DNA of 64,000 nt, from NCBI RefSeq assembly GCF_000293805.1, contig NZ_AMBZ01000001.1:186001-250000 (forward strand), written 5' to 3'. Shown here piece by piece: positions 32,237-41,408 of the stretch. This DNA comes from Paenibacillus alvei DSM 29. GTDB lineage: Bacteria; Bacillota; Bacilli; Paenibacillales; Paenibacillaceae. The stretch's first letter is position 1, and each line of letters starts with the position of its first letter. A program made the position numbers and the translations under genes. Under the pieces are notes generated by a model. The model had not been told where the DNA came from, did not search any database, and was given only the letters and a program-made list of their open reading frames with translations.

Positions 32237-32623
32237 ATGTCAGATTTGCTTAAGCTTGTTGGCGAACAGCTAAGGATGATTCGAATCGCAAAGGGATTAA
32301 GTCAGGAGCAAGTTGCCGAAAGAACCGGGAAAGAAGGCATGGGCAAGTCACGCATATCCGATATTGAATCCGGTAAAGTCAATGTAACTCTGAAGACATT
32401 GGAATCCCTTATGCACGCGCTGGATATTGTACCTAGTGAACTGTTTAACTTTCAGAAGCTCAACGTCGCGGACGGCATCGAGGATAAACGAATGCTTCTT
32501 GATCTACATAGAATTACGCTCATGGAAAGATCAATTGATGAGGTTAAGTATGTGGTTCGGACTACGAAGGATTTCCTCAACACGATAGATGCACACAGCT
32601 CGAAAGGAAATAAGCGTTCCTAA
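32237..32623 (+). CDS. XRE/Cro-C1 family regulator
   Basis: A 128-residue protein with an N-terminal HTH_3 domain (residues ~5-65: LRMIRIAKGLSQEQVAERTG, SRISDIESGKVNVTLKTLES) and a helical C-terminus that may dimerise. It resembles SinR-like phase regulators in domain order but is not identifiable as one. The start is ATG 32237 behind GAGGTG; the GTG nine bases earlier is part of that site. It is divergent from the small coiled-coil gene and probably controls itself through the repeat at 32155-32183. Confidence 0.8.
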   Translation: MSDLLKLVGEQLRMIRIAKGLSQEQVAERTGKEGMGKSRISDIESGKVNVTLKTLESLMHALDIVPSELFNFQKLNVADGIEDKRMLLDLHRITLMERSIDEVKYVVRTTKDFLNTIDAHSSKGNKRS

Positions 32624-32662
32624 GCACAGCAACCGATAATCACGGCCAAAACATCAAAATAC

Positions 32663-32702
32663 GAAAAGCCCGCCATCTTAATCCAGCGGGTTTTTCGTAT
32701 TG
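32663..32702 (+). terminator. Terminator of XRE gene
   Basis: AATACGAAAA plus CCCGC pair with GCGGG plus TTTTCGTATT, giving a long stem with built-in U-run. Active in both directions. Between it and 32870 I see no gene. Confidence 0.75.
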
Positions 32703-32871
32703 CAAAATGGCGAACGTCCCTGGAATATGGTGTGGCTGAGACACTTGCTAGATCGTCATTGCTCATTACCTTTCATGCGTTTCATCCGAAATCGAGTGAC
32801 CCCATTATCCGAAATTTCATAGTAATGGCTTATGAAAACGGTGTCAATATTTTTTCTAAGCCCTTTCACGC

Positions 32872-32926
32872 ATAAAAAAGTGACCCGCAATGCAGCACTT
32901 TTCCAAGTGTACACTGCGAGCCACAT
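32872..32926 (-). terminator. Terminator of sugar-uptake operon
   Basis: On the minus strand GTGGCTCGCAGTG pairs with CATTGCGGGTCAC (three G-U pairs), followed by TTTTTTA. It lies about 12 bases past the lipoprotein stop. Confidence 0.75.
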
Positions 32927-32938
32927 TATCGATTATAG

Positions 32939-34567
32939 TTATTTTCCGCCCTTATAACGCTCATAAGCAGCTTCATAAATTTCCAAGTAACGCTTCACGT
33001 TCATTTGCTCCAACTGCTTCACGTACGCATCCCACTGATCGAAGCCTGCTGCTCCAGAGGCGAACTTGTCGCGCATCTCGTCGATATATGTCTGAATGTC
33101 CGTCTGGATCGTCGTCAATTCTTCCTGCTCCTCTGGCGTGAAGTTGAAGGATGGCCACACATCCTCCATTTTCACCGAGAATGGCTCTGCATCCTGCGCA
33201 TTTTTTATAGAAGAAGGATAGCCCTCTGCACCCTTGAAGAACTTCCGCTTCACGATGCCCGGATAGTAGCCGCCCGGCCACGTTAGGTATTGGCTGATGG
33301 CTTGATCCAGATTCAAACCATCCTTGTTGTTCTTAATCGCATCTAAATATTCATAGTCACCCTTGTCGTTCGCCTGGTAAGTAACGCCTTCAAAGCCCAT
33401 GAAGAACATCTTCGCGCCTTCATCGCCATAGAAATGATCAATCCAGCGTATTGCGGCTTCTGGATTCTTCGCTTTGTCCGTCAAGACGAACATGCCGAGG
33501 TTGCCGAGCGGCGAACCGATATTCGTCAGCAGCTTCTCCCCGTTCACCCCTTGAATGACCGGCATCCCCACATAGCCGTCCTGATTGTACACGGCCTTCG
33601 GATCAACACCGTCCAAGAATCCATATAAGCCGGCGCTCGCTTTCGACGTAATGTCCGTATCCTTCATCGTGAAGGTTTCCTTATCCAGCAGTCCATCCTT
33701 GTACAGCTTAGCGACATATTGCATCAATTGCTTATATTCATCAGTCGACTGAACAAAGCGAAGCTTGCCCGTCGCCGGATCGAGATCCACATTCGGGTTG
33801 GCTATCCCATTCTTGCTCAAGCCGAAGGGACCGCGCAAAACGTTGATCATAATGCTGACGCCCCGAGATCCCCACGGAATCTCATCCTGCTTGCCGTTCT
33901 TGTTCGGATCCTTTTCCTTAAACGCTTTCAACACCTGAACCAATTCATCCAGATTCGTTGGCGCCTTCATCCCTACGTTATCGAGCCATTCTTGTTTCAC
34001 CCACGGGGTGCCATAAAACAGCGATTTGAACTCCGGATCGAATATCGTTGGGAAGCCGTAAATGCTGCCATCCGGCATTGTAATCCCCTTTTTCACAATC
34101 GGGTACTGCTCCATTATCCTCTTGAAGTTCGGCGCATATTGATCAATGAGGTCGTTCAGTCTTAGAAATGTTCCTTGGCTACCGTATTTGATTAAATCCG
34201 TCTTCGGCAGTGCAGAGGCGAAAAACATCTCCGGATAATCGCCGCCCGCCAGCTTAATGTTACGCTTCTCCTTCAGACTGTCGACCTGCACTGTCTCCCA
34301 CTCGATATGGATGTTGCTCATTTTCTCGTATTCCTGCCAGAGCATCAGCTTGCTCCAGTCGGCAGAAGCGAAGAACTTTCCGGCAAAGGCCGTCATCGTC
34401 ATTTTGTCCTTCGCGATCGGCATGCCTTCCTTGTTCATCAGCGCCACACGCTCATCGCGATTGCCTTCGTTCGCTGCACCACCGCCGCCTCCGCCGCACG
34501 CCGTTACGAGCAATGAAAAGCTTAGCACCACACTAAGCGTCAATGTGAACCATTTTCTTGAACGCAT
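32939..34567 (-). CDS. Sugar-binding lipoprotein (LplA/YtcQ-like extracellular solute-binding protein)
   Basis: A 542-residue lipoprotein of the large family-1 type. The signal peptide ends in lipobox VTAC followed by a Gly-rich linker (GGGGGGAA); the binding domain has KIKLAGGDYPEMFFAS-like segments and IPWGSRGVSIMINVLRGPFG. Such ~550-residue proteins with two permeases and no ATPase are typical of Paenibacillus carbohydrate uptake, with MsmX-type ATPases shared in trans. The start is ATG 34567 after AAGGGGGA. It is last in the operon (oxidoreductase, two permeases, lipoprotein). The sugar is unknown; larger oligosaccharides are plausible. Confidence 0.85.
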   Translation of the reverse strand: MRSRKWFTLTLSVVLSFSLLVTACGGGGGGAANEGNRDERVALMNKEGMPIAKDKMTMTAFAGKFFASADWSKLMLWQEYEKMSNIHIEWETVQVDSLKEKRNIKLAGGDYPEMFFASALPKTDLIKYGSQGTFLRLNDLIDQYAPNFKRIMEQYPIVKKGITMPDGSIYGFPTIFDPEFKSLFYGTPWVKQEWLDNVGMKAPTNLDELVQVLKAFKEKDPNKNGKQDEIPWGSRGVSIMINVLRGPFGLSKNGIANPNVDLDPATGKLRFVQSTDEYKQLMQYVAKLYKDGLLDKETFTMKDTDITSKASAGLYGFLDGVDPKAVYNQDGYVGMPVIQGVNGEKLLTNIGSPLGNLGMFVLTDKAKNPEAAIRWIDHFYGDEGAKMFFMGFEGVTYQANDKGDYEYLDAIKNNKDGLNLDQAISQYLTWPGGYYPGIVKRKFFKGAEGYPSSIKNAQDAEPFSVKMEDVWPSFNFTPEEQEELTTIQTDIQTYIDEMRDKFASGAAGFDQWDAYVKQLEQMNVKRYLEIYEAAYERYKGGK

Positions 34568-34624
34568 CACATGTCCCCCTTGATTATTCAATATTAGAAT
34601 ATCGATGGCAGCGCCAGTGCCGAG

Positions 34625-35512
34625 CTACCCCTTCAATGCGCCAATCATGATGCCCTTTACGAAGTATCGCTGCAAGAACGGATACAACATCAACATTGGC
34701 AAATTCGCTACGACGAGCACAGCGTATTTTAACCCTTCCACGCTCATCTTCATCCGTACCGCTGATTCAGAAGTCAGCTTCACGAACTCGCCGGAATCGC
34801 TTTGAATCAAAATTTCACGCAGGATAAGCTGCAAGGGGAATTTCTCCTTCGTCGTCAGATAAATCAAGGCATTGAAGTACGAGTTCCAATGACCTACTGC
34901 ATAGAAAAGCACCATAACAGCAATAATCGGCATGGACAGCGGCAGTACGATACGAAGCAGCGTTTGAATGTGGGTGCATCCATCAATCATCGCGGATTCC
35001 TGAAGTTCACCGGGAATCGACTGCTGGAAGAACGTGCGCATAATGATGATATTCCACACGGATACGGCATTCGGGATAATCATGACCCACAGCGTATCGA
35101 GCATGTTCAAGTTTTTAATCAATAAATAAGTAGGAATCAATCCGCCCCCAAAGAACATCGTGAATACGATAAGCCCGGTTACCAGTCCCCGCCCCGCCAG
35201 ATCACGGCGAGATAATGGATATGCGGCACATATGGTCATCACGACATTAAGCGCCGTTCCGATAACCGTATACAGAACGGTGTTGCTGTAGCCGAGCAGA
35301 ATATCCTTGTTTTGAAAAATTTTCGCATAGGCATCAAGGTTGAAGCCCTTCGGAATGAGCCACATATCTCCGCGCAGCACGTGTTCCGGATTGCTGATAG
35401 AAGCACTCAATACGAATACGAGCGGGTATAGAACGATGAGAGTAAGCAAAGTAAGCAGCGTGTAATTGATTAGGTTAAATAGGCGGTCGCCAAACGAACG
35501 GTCAATCATCAT
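34625..35512 (-). CDS. Carbohydrate ABC permease (YtcP-like, MalG type)
   Basis: A 295-residue, six-helix permease. The coupling motif ESAMIDGC (residues ~180-187) and the C-terminal FVKGIMIGALKG are hallmarks of MalG/YtcP subunits. The start is ATG 35512, behind AAAGGGGGACAG, which avoids the overlap with the upstream gene that earlier starts would need. It follows the LplB-like gene by 10 bases and precedes the lipoprotein gene by 57 bases. It partners with the LplB-like subunit to form the channel. Confidence 0.88.
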   Translation of the reverse strand: MMIDRSFGDRLFNLINYTLLTLLTLIVLYPLVFVLSASISNPEHVLRGDMWLIPKGFNLDAYAKIFQNKDILLGYSNTVLYTVIGTALNVVMTICAAYPLSRRDLAGRGLVTGLIVFTMFFGGGLIPTYLLIKNLNMLDTLWVMIIPNAVSVWNIIIMRTFFQQSIPGELQESAMIDGCTHIQTLLRIVLPLSMPIIAVMVLFYAVGHWNSYFNALIYLTTKEKFPLQLILREILIQSDSGEFVKLTSESAVRMKMSVEGLKYAVLVVANLPMLMLYPFLQRYFVKGIMIGALKG

Positions 35513-35522
35513 CTGTCCCCCT

Positions 35523-36491
35523 TTACCATAGGCTCGTCTCGTTGACACGCCGCGCAATGTAGTTCACAAGAATCAAGAGCGCAAAATTGACAACGGAATT
35601 GAACAATCCAACGGCAGCAGAGAAGCTGTACTGCGCGTCCAGAATACCGGTGCGATACACATAGGTGGAGATGATATCTGAGCTGCTCATATTGAGTGAA
35701 TTTTGCATGAGGAATATTTTCTCGAAGCCGACTGACATGATGCTGCCCAGATTCAAAATGAGCAGAATGATAATTGTCGGCGCTATCGTAGGCAGATTAA
35801 TATGCCAGATGCGCTGTATACGCGTTGCACCATCAATGGTAGCTGCTTCATGCAGCTGGTGATCGACACCGGAAAGCGCAGCCAAGTAGATAATGGAGCT
35901 CCACCCCATCGTCTGCCATACATCGGACAGCACATACAGCGTTTTGAACCAGCCCGGTGAGGTCATAAAGGTGATCGGCTCGCCGCCCATCGCCACAATC
36001 AGATGATTGATAATGCCTGTGCTCGGATTCAGAAAAATAAACAGCATACCCACAACGACGACAACCGACAAGAAGTGTGGGGCGTATGTGATGGTCTGTA
36101 CGATTTTCTTGAACCGCTCGGCCTTCACTTCGTTCAGCATCAGCGCAAGCAGGATCGGAATTGGGAAGCTTAGCGCTAAGGAATACAGACTGATGAGCAC
36201 CGTGTTCGTCAGCAGACGTTCGAAGTAGAAGCTGTTGAAGAAGCGTTCGAAATGCTTGATGCCTACCCACGGGCTGTCCCATATCCCCTTATTCGCCATG
36301 AAGTCCTTGAAGGCAATCTGAATGCCATACATCGGCAAGTAGTGAAAGATGATATAGTACAGCACGACCGGAAGCAGGAGCAGATACAACTGCCAATTTT
36401 TCACCATTCCCTTGCGGATTCGCTCCATTCTGCTGTTGCGTCCAGGTGCAAGCTCACCGGAACGCTGCATTGCAAGATTTGTTGCCTTCAT
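35523..36491 (-). CDS. Carbohydrate ABC permease (LplB-like, MalF type)
   Basis: A 322-residue permease with a cytoplasmic N-terminal tail of ~30 residues and six helices. Signature segments are YYIIFHYLPMYGIQIAFKDF, the coupling loop EAATIDGA and the C-terminal YIARRVNETSLW. These are typical of LplB/YtcO proteins. ATG 36491 follows GGAGGAAGAG, 56 bases downstream of the oxidoreductase gene, without a terminator between. The ATP-hydrolysing subunit is not encoded here. Confidence 0.88.
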   Translation of the reverse strand: MKATNLAMQRSGELAPGRNSRMERIRKGMVKNWQLYLLLLPVVLYYIIFHYLPMYGIQIAFKDFMANKGIWDSPWVGIKHFERFFNSFYFERLLTNTVLISLYSLALSFPIPILLALMLNEVKAERFKKIVQTITYAPHFLSVVVVVGMLFIFLNPSTGIINHLIVAMGGEPITFMTSPGWFKTLYVLSDVWQTMGWSSIIYLAALSGVDHQLHEAATIDGATRIQRIWHINLPTIAPTIIILLILNLGSIMSVGFEKIFLMQNSLNMSSSDIISTYVYRTGILDAQYSFSAAVGLFNSVVNFALLILVNYIARRVNETSLW

Positions 36492-36547
36492 CGCCTCTTC
36501 CTCCTCGGTGCATCGTCCAAGTTCAAGCTATCCGGCTGCTTCATGGA

Positions 36548-37726
36548 TTAGCCCTCCGATAGTATGGCGGCAGCGTCCAAATTCGGTACTGGCGAGACAG
36601 AGACAACACCGCCGCCTTGGCGAATGGATTGGGTTGCCGCACAACCTACAGCCACGCTCATGCGGCCCGAAAGAGGAGTTGCTATCGGCTCCTTGCCATC
36701 CAGAATCATATCGACGAAGTCCTTGCAAATATTTGGATCCGCTCCGCCATGCGATCCCTTCGCCTCCTTAATCTGATACACGCGGTCTGCAAGCTCGCGC
36801 TCTGTATTGGATTTGCGCGTCCATACGTATACTTTGTCTTCCATCTCGTTATTTTCCATCCGGCCTTCCGTGCCGATAAAGGTATAGTTCCGCTGATAAT
36901 CAGGTGTGAAGTGGCATTGTAAGTAGGAGGCCTTAATCCCGCCTTCCAGCTCCATAATGACCATGTTATTGTCCTCTACATTCACCTCTTCACGGTATGC
37001 GCATTCGATCAGTCTCCCTGGACTCGCTTCCGTACACGTAGTCCGCTCGTCACAGGTTGGACAGGTTAAATCATTCGGCTTATCCCCGCCATAAAAGTCC
37101 AAGCTGCCAAATGCGCTCACTTTCGTCGCATAGCTCCCTGTAATCCAATGAATGATATCGATATCATGCGATCCCTTCTGGAGCAGCAATCCAGTACTGT
37201 TTTTGGAGTTCGCATGCCAATCGTGGAAATAGAAATACCCGCCCCAGCCTACAAAATGTCTTACCCATACGGCCTTGATCTCGCCAATTACACCAGAATC
37301 CACAGTTTCCTTCATCGTGCGGTACATATTCATGTAGCGCATATTGAAGCCGACCATCAGATGCTTGCCGGATTCCTTCCATGCGTTCAAAATGTTGTCG
37401 CAGCCTTCCACCGTAATCGCCAGCGGCTTCTCACAAAATACATGCTTGCCAGCCCTCAGCGCAGCTACCGCATGCTCCTCATGACAGAAATCAGGCGAGG
37501 TCACCGCGATCGCATCGATATCTTCGCGTGCAAGGAGTTCCCGATAGTCTGTCGTGACGAACGCTTCCGGGTTAACATCATCCTTGAATTCCTGAAGGCG
37601 CTCTGGATAAATATCAGCTGCCCCCACTACAATAGATCTCCCGTCCGGCTGATGCCAATATTTTGCGATAGTCCCTCTCCCTCGTGCACCAATCATGCCA
37701 ATTCGAACTTGCTTCTCTGTCTTCAT
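36548..37726 (-). CDS. Gfo/Idh/MocA family oxidoreductase
   Basis: A 392-residue dehydrogenase. The N-terminal Rossmann site is RIGMIGARGRGTIAKYW, then AVTSPDFCHEEHAVAALRAGKHVFCEKPLA with the catalytic Lys of EKP, and QKGSHDIDIIHWI with Asp/His equivalents of the family active site. A Cys cluster (CPTCDERTTC, ECAYR) in the middle may bind metal; a similar cluster occurs in a subgroup of these enzymes. It probably oxidises or epimerises the imported sugar with NAD(H). The start is ATG 37726 after GAGGAGAATGAGG. It is the first gene of the sugar operon. Confidence 0.87.
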   Translation of the reverse strand: MKTEKQVRIGMIGARGRGTIAKYWHQPDGRSIVVGAADIYPERLQEFKDDVNPEAFVTTDYRELLAREDIDAIAVTSPDFCHEEHAVAALRAGKHVFCEKPLAITVEGCDNILNAWKESGKHLMVGFNMRYMNMYRTMKETVDSGVIGEIKAVWVRHFVGWGGYFYFHDWHANSKNSTGLLLQKGSHDIDIIHWITGSYATKVSAFGSLDFYGGDKPNDLTCPTCDERTTCTEASPGRLIECAYREEVNVEDNNMVIMELEGGIKASYLQCHFTPDYQRNYTFIGTEGRMENNEMEDKVYVWTRKSNTERELADRVYQIKEAKGSHGGADPNICKDFVDMILDGKEPIATPLSGRMSVAVGCAATQSIRQGGGVVSVSPVPNLDAAAILSEG

Positions 37727-37768
37727 TTCCTCATTCTCCTCTCGATTACGCTTGCAAGCTTTGTCCAT

Positions 37769-37817
37769 AAGCGGCCGCTTGCAGCAGCACATCGCCTTCT
37801 ATAATAAAGCGCTTACA
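37769..37817 (-). promoter_or_regulatory. Candidate operator and cre site upstream of sugar operon
   Basis: Two symmetrical elements precede the operon. AAGCGGCCGCTT (37769-37780) is a perfect 12-base palindrome. On the minus strand TGTAAGCGCTTTAT (37804-37817) agrees with the CcpA cre consensus TGWAANCGNTNWCA at 12 of 14 positions. Both are consistent with catabolite control or a LacI-type repressor; neither is proven, and the LacI gene at 40191 is the only such regulator in the window. Confidence 0.4.
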
Positions 37818-37980
37818 ATGCGCGATGCCGAAACGAAACTCTTTCTTCACTGCTAACATAGACTCATATAAGGGAAACGAAATACAAGCAAATAAAGCAC
37901 GAATCGAATCGTTATGCTTTCTGTCGGCTTGATTATGAATGAGGTGAATTTGTAAGACGCTATTCATGTCATACAGCAAT

Positions 37981-38460
37981 AATTGATGGGCGGATGCTCT
38001 CTTGCTTATTTTTTAACCTGTTGTGGATTCTTGGGCTTGCGGAAATAGTAATGAGGTTTGCCCAAGGTGTATTGGAATTTGGGTGGTTGATCACTTTGCA
38101 CAAATAACAAAGATATTTGGGGTGAAATTTGAAGTTTGGATAGGAATCAAAACTATATCCCAATTGGTAATTATTACACTTATAGACTTGTCGTCATTAT
38201 ATTATGCGCAACTTTATACCGTCAACAAGATTTTGGATAAAATTTCGAAAAGCCAAATTTAAATAAATTTGGGGCAAATTCAACGTTGCTCAACCATGCG
38301 CGTTAACGCGCGATTGTTTAGGATCTTTCTCGCTGCTGTTTACACTATAAGTAAAATTACCACCTGAAACAGTCATAACTCTCCACTAACACAAAGATGG
38401 TAAATACTATAAGATTTGTTTGAGAATACGAAGCACACAATTTCGAGGAGGGAAAACGAT
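37981..38460. other. AT-rich intergenic region with palindrome and doubtful ORF
   Basis: About 480 bases that are markedly more AT-rich than the neighbours. A plus-strand open frame (38023-38262, GTG start, ~79 residues, with a hydrophobic stretch IGIKTISQLVIITLI and a basic tail) has no ribosome site, so I do not call it a gene. GCGCGTTAACGCGC (38298-38311) is a perfect 14-base palindrome about 150 bases upstream of the small secreted protein gene and may be an operator. Confidence 0.35.
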
Positions 38461-38856
38461 TTGAAGAAGACATTACTAGCTTTCTCTGTGATTGCCATGC
38501 TAAGCACATCATTCGTACTAACTTTCAACACGCCAACGGTTGGGGCCATCCCGGCAAAAGAATGCAAAGCATCTAACTTCGGCAAGGATACTGAACCTCG
38601 CAGACTGAAGGTGGACGACTGGGGTTCAACCATCTTCTATTGCGGCAATAGCCGCCATCCTGACGATCAGATTAATTTGGAGCGGGAGAATGGAGAAATC
38701 GATCATGAGTACGACACCTCCGTTGTTGATGATGTAAGTATCGATGGCTCTGTACTGGAATATAGAGCGGTCGGGCCAGGCACAACGAGGATTAGTGTAT
38801 GGCTGCCTAAGGCGAAAAAATTTGCAAGTGTAAAGGTTACAGTTGAGGACGAATAA
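38461..38856 (+). CDS. Small secreted protein with Ig-like (Big_2-type) fold
   Basis: A 131-residue secreted protein. The start is TTG 38461 after GAGGAGGG at normal spacing; a longer in-frame ATG has no site. The signal peptide is ~30 residues (LLAFSVIAMLSTSFVLTFNT), probably cleaved near VGA. The mature part has two Cys (KECK, FYCG) that may form a disulfide, and its end AVGPGTTRISVWLPKAKKFA then SVKVTVEDE matches the closing strands of bacterial Ig-like Big_2 domains. Such domains usually occur as repeats in surface proteins; a lone one is unusual. Function is unknown. It is monocistronic. Confidence 0.65.
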   Translation: MKKTLLAFSVIAMLSTSFVLTFNTPTVGAIPAKECKASNFGKDTEPRRLKVDDWGSTIFYCGNSRHPDDQINLERENGEIDHEYDTSVVDDVSIDGSVLEYRAVGPGTTRISVWLPKAKKFASVKVTVEDE

Positions 38857-39231
38857 CTCCTCCAACCATTGTCAGTTTTCTTTCTCAAAGTAAAATAGTA
38901 GATCACCTATGTAGTTTTACTAAATTGTACTACCTGTGAAACAAACGTTACCTTCAGTAAAGGTGGAGTTAGGGGGGTTATATTTGAACCCGAACTCGAC
39001 CTTTTTTCTTCATTGTGCTGCAAATGTCTGCTTCCAAGTCCGTTGGAATATAAAGTAAATACATGTTATATTGAATGTACAAAGAAACTGATCTTTTCGT
39101 ATTTGGTGGGTCGCACTTCCTTTTACTAAAGAACGGTTTCTTTTCTATATGACAAAAGAGGGAATACTCCAAGTCATTCTAGACTTCGAGCCCCCCTGTC
39201 ACCTTATGAAACAATAAGGGAGGAGTTTGGC
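38857..39231. other. Intergenic region after the secreted protein gene
   Basis: A weak hairpin AGTAAAA ... TTTTACT (38889-38921) may end the secreted protein transcript. A minus-strand frame at 38978-39172 has no ribosome site and is not supported. GGGAGGAG just before 39232 belongs to the epimerase gene. Confidence 0.35.
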
Positions 39232-40140
39232 ATGAGTAAAGTGTTGATTTTAGGCGGAACTCGCTTCTTCGGAAAAAAGCTTGTTCACTTGCTTATTCAA
39301 GAAGGAGCTGATGTGACCGTAGCTACACGAGGACATACGGTCGATTCATTTGGCGACCAAGTGAAGCGGCTTCAGCTTGACCGAACCGATCCGGAGCAAT
39401 TGCGTGCAGCCGTTGCCGATACCGAGTGGGATGTCGTATACGATAATATCTGCTATCATCCGCAGGAGGCATTCCAAGCTTGCGAGATATTCGTAGGCAA
39501 GGTCAAGAGATATATTTTTACGTCTACCTTATCCGTCTATCCCTTCGGCCAAACTGAAAAATATACAGAAGGAGCATTTTCCCCTTATACATACGCAATT
39601 CCAGCGAATGTACCTAAAGACATTGCATATGGAGAAGGCAAAAGACTTGCCGAGGCTGTTCTGTTCCAGAACGCCTCCTTCCCCGTATGCGCCGTTCGAT
39701 TTCCCATTGTGCTCGGTATGGATGACTATACGAAGCGGCTCCATTTCCATATCGAGCATATTCAGCGAGGTCAGCCGATTGGACTTCCGAATCCGCAGGC
39801 CAGCATAAGCTTCATCACCTCAGACGAAGCTGCCCGCTTCCTATTCTGGCTAAAGAACCAGCATTTCGAGGGGCCGGTCAATGCCTGCTCGGACGGTGCC
39901 TTGTCCATTAGCGAGATCATCAGGCTCATTGAAGAAAAAGTCGCCAAGCAGGCAGTTATCGTGGATACCTCTGATTCCGAGCAGGATGCAGCCCTTGATG
40001 ATGCCCACCGTTCTCCCTTCGGTATACCAGACGATTGGGGAATGGACACAAGCAAGGCAGCCAAGCACGGATTCAAATTTGACTCGATTCACGATTGGTA
40101 CCCTAAGCTTCTTGAACAAATCATCCATTCAAATGAGTGA
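39232..40140 (+). CDS. NAD-dependent epimerase/dehydratase family protein
   Basis: A 302-residue extended short-chain dehydrogenase. The nucleotide-binding motif GGTRFFGKK (8-16) and the R-G following the second strand (TRGH) point to NADP or NAD binding. The active-site Ser/Thr and Tyr lie in FTSTLSVYPFG, but the usual YxxxK is replaced by a GEGKRLAE-like segment, so it may be a non-classical member similar to CSP41-like or reductase-like proteins. The late VNACSDGALSISEI is common to this group in Bacillales. ATG 39232 follows GGGAGGAG. The substrate is unknown. Confidence 0.75.
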   Translation: MSKVLILGGTRFFGKKLVHLLIQEGADVTVATRGHTVDSFGDQVKRLQLDRTDPEQLRAAVADTEWDVVYDNICYHPQEAFQACEIFVGKVKRYIFTSTLSVYPFGQTEKYTEGAFSPYTYAIPANVPKDIAYGEGKRLAEAVLFQNASFPVCAVRFPIVLGMDDYTKRLHFHIEHIQRGQPIGLPNPQASISFITSDEAARFLFWLKNQHFEGPVNACSDGALSISEIIRLIEEKVAKQAVIVDTSDSEQDAALDDAHRSPFGIPDDWGMDTSKAAKHGFKFDSIHDWYPKLLEQIIHSNE

Positions 40141-40190
40141 GGTTGAGAAAGCAAGCGAAACCTCTCCACAACGGTAAGGAGCATTTCAAG

Positions 40191-41240
40191 CTAGGATGCT
40201 CCTTGACTATTCGTTGACTCGCGCACAACCAGTTCAAAGGGAAGCAGCATGCGAAACGGTGTTGGATAAGGAGCGGTAAGCCCATCCAACAGCGCCTTCG
40301 CTGCTGCGTACCCCATTTCATACTTCGGAATATGAATGGACGACAACGGCGGGGAGCTATATTTTGCAAATTCGATATCATCTACGCCGATAAATGCGAT
40401 GTCGCTAGGAATAGACATGCCTTCCTCCGCCACTGCGCGCATCGCTGCAATCGCCATCATATCACTCGCACAGAACATTGCTGTGGGGCGATCCTCAAGC
40501 TTGACCAGTTGCTTCATTCCATCATAGCTGCGATCCGCATCCCATTCTGCATCGACGACCCAATTTGGATTCAGCTCACAGCCTGCTTCCTCCAGAGCAA
40601 TTCGATACCCACGATACCTCTTCTCCCGCTCCAGTTGACCGAGAAGTCCCTTTCCGCCAATAAATCCTATTTTACGGTGGCCATTCTGAATAAGGTGACC
40701 AACCGCAACTCTCGCCGCATTCATTCGGTCATAGGAAATGACCGGTACGGTAGGATCCGCTACGTCGATACCTACAATATTGGGCACTCTTTCCTTTAGC
40801 CACTTATATAGCGCAGGTTTCATTCCTTCCACACAAATGATTCCGCTAAGCTGATAAGACTGGAGTAAAGATTCAAATAGTACGGGGCTTTTTAGTTCGG
40901 CCTGGGTATGCAAAAATGCAAGTGAAGCTCCTGCCTCGAGCAGCTTAGCCTCTATTCCTTGTATGATTGGAGAAAAGTAAGGATGATTGTACTTGTTGTC
41001 GGGAAGTGAAAGGATGCAGCCAATCGCATGAGTGGACACTGGAGTTGAGTGGTTCCGCGTGCGGGTACGCGCTTTGGAATTGGCTGTGGATGTCGCATGA
41101 TAATTGAGTGATTTGGCGGCTTGCCATATTTTCTGCTTCGTCTCTTCACTGATTCTCCTGCTGTCATCGTGATTGATGACTCGTGATACGGTCGATATCG
41201 ATACGCCGACCTTCTCTGCAATATCTTTCAGTCTGACCAT
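40191..41240 (-). CDS. LacI family transcriptional regulator
   Basis: A 349-residue repressor. The HTH is at the very start (VRLKDIAEKVGVSISTVSRVIN), with the hinge about residue 50, then a periplasmic-binding-protein-like sugar domain (IGFIGGKGLLGQLEREKRYRGY, PTAMFCASDMMAIAAMRAVAEEG, IPSDIAFIGVDDIEFAKY). The start is ATG 41240 behind GGGAGGAAGC; earlier ATGs would add a segment lacking homology. It is convergent with the epimerase and not next to its likely targets; the sugar operon at 32.9-37.7 kb is one candidate. Confidence 0.88.
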   Translation of the reverse strand: MVRLKDIAEKVGVSISTVSRVINHDDSRRISEETKQKIWQAAKSLNYHATSTANSKARTRTRNHSTPVSTHAIGCILSLPDNKYNHPYFSPIIQGIEAKLLEAGASLAFLHTQAELKSPVLFESLLQSYQLSGIICVEGMKPALYKWLKERVPNIVGIDVADPTVPVISYDRMNAARVAVGHLIQNGHRKIGFIGGKGLLGQLEREKRYRGYRIALEEAGCELNPNWVVDAEWDADRSYDGMKQLVKLEDRPTAMFCASDMMAIAAMRAVAEEGMSIPSDIAFIGVDDIEFAKYSSPPLSSIHIPKYEMGYAAAKALLDGLTAPYPTPFRMLLPFELVVRESTNSQGAS

Positions 41241-41408
41241 GCTTCCTCCCTGGCAGTATGACATTATCTTCTCGACATCATGTAAGCAGCCTTGTTGTAA
41301 ATCACAGCATACCACAGGGATCATACACTTGAAAGCATGAAGTAAGCATATTATTGTGCTGCTCTCCATCTGAATAATCCGTCTTTGTACTGTATATTTT
41401 TTGCAAGT

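Noticed and set aside
37148-37804. 218-codon plus-strand frame opposite the Gfo/Idh gene
   Set aside because: Antisense shadow without ribosome site or domain; the oxidoreductase motifs are clear on the minus strand.
38023-38262. 79-codon plus-strand frame with a hydrophobic segment
   Set aside because: GTG start without a Shine-Dalgarno, AT-rich non-coding-like composition; kept only as part of the intergenic note.
38978-39172. 64-codon minus-strand frame
   Set aside because: TTG-type start without ribosome site and no family resemblance.
40172-40202. AAGGAGCAT/ATGCTCCTT hairpin at the end of epimerase and LacI genes
   Set aside because: Good arms but no T-run in either direction and it overlaps the LacI stop; not called as a terminator.
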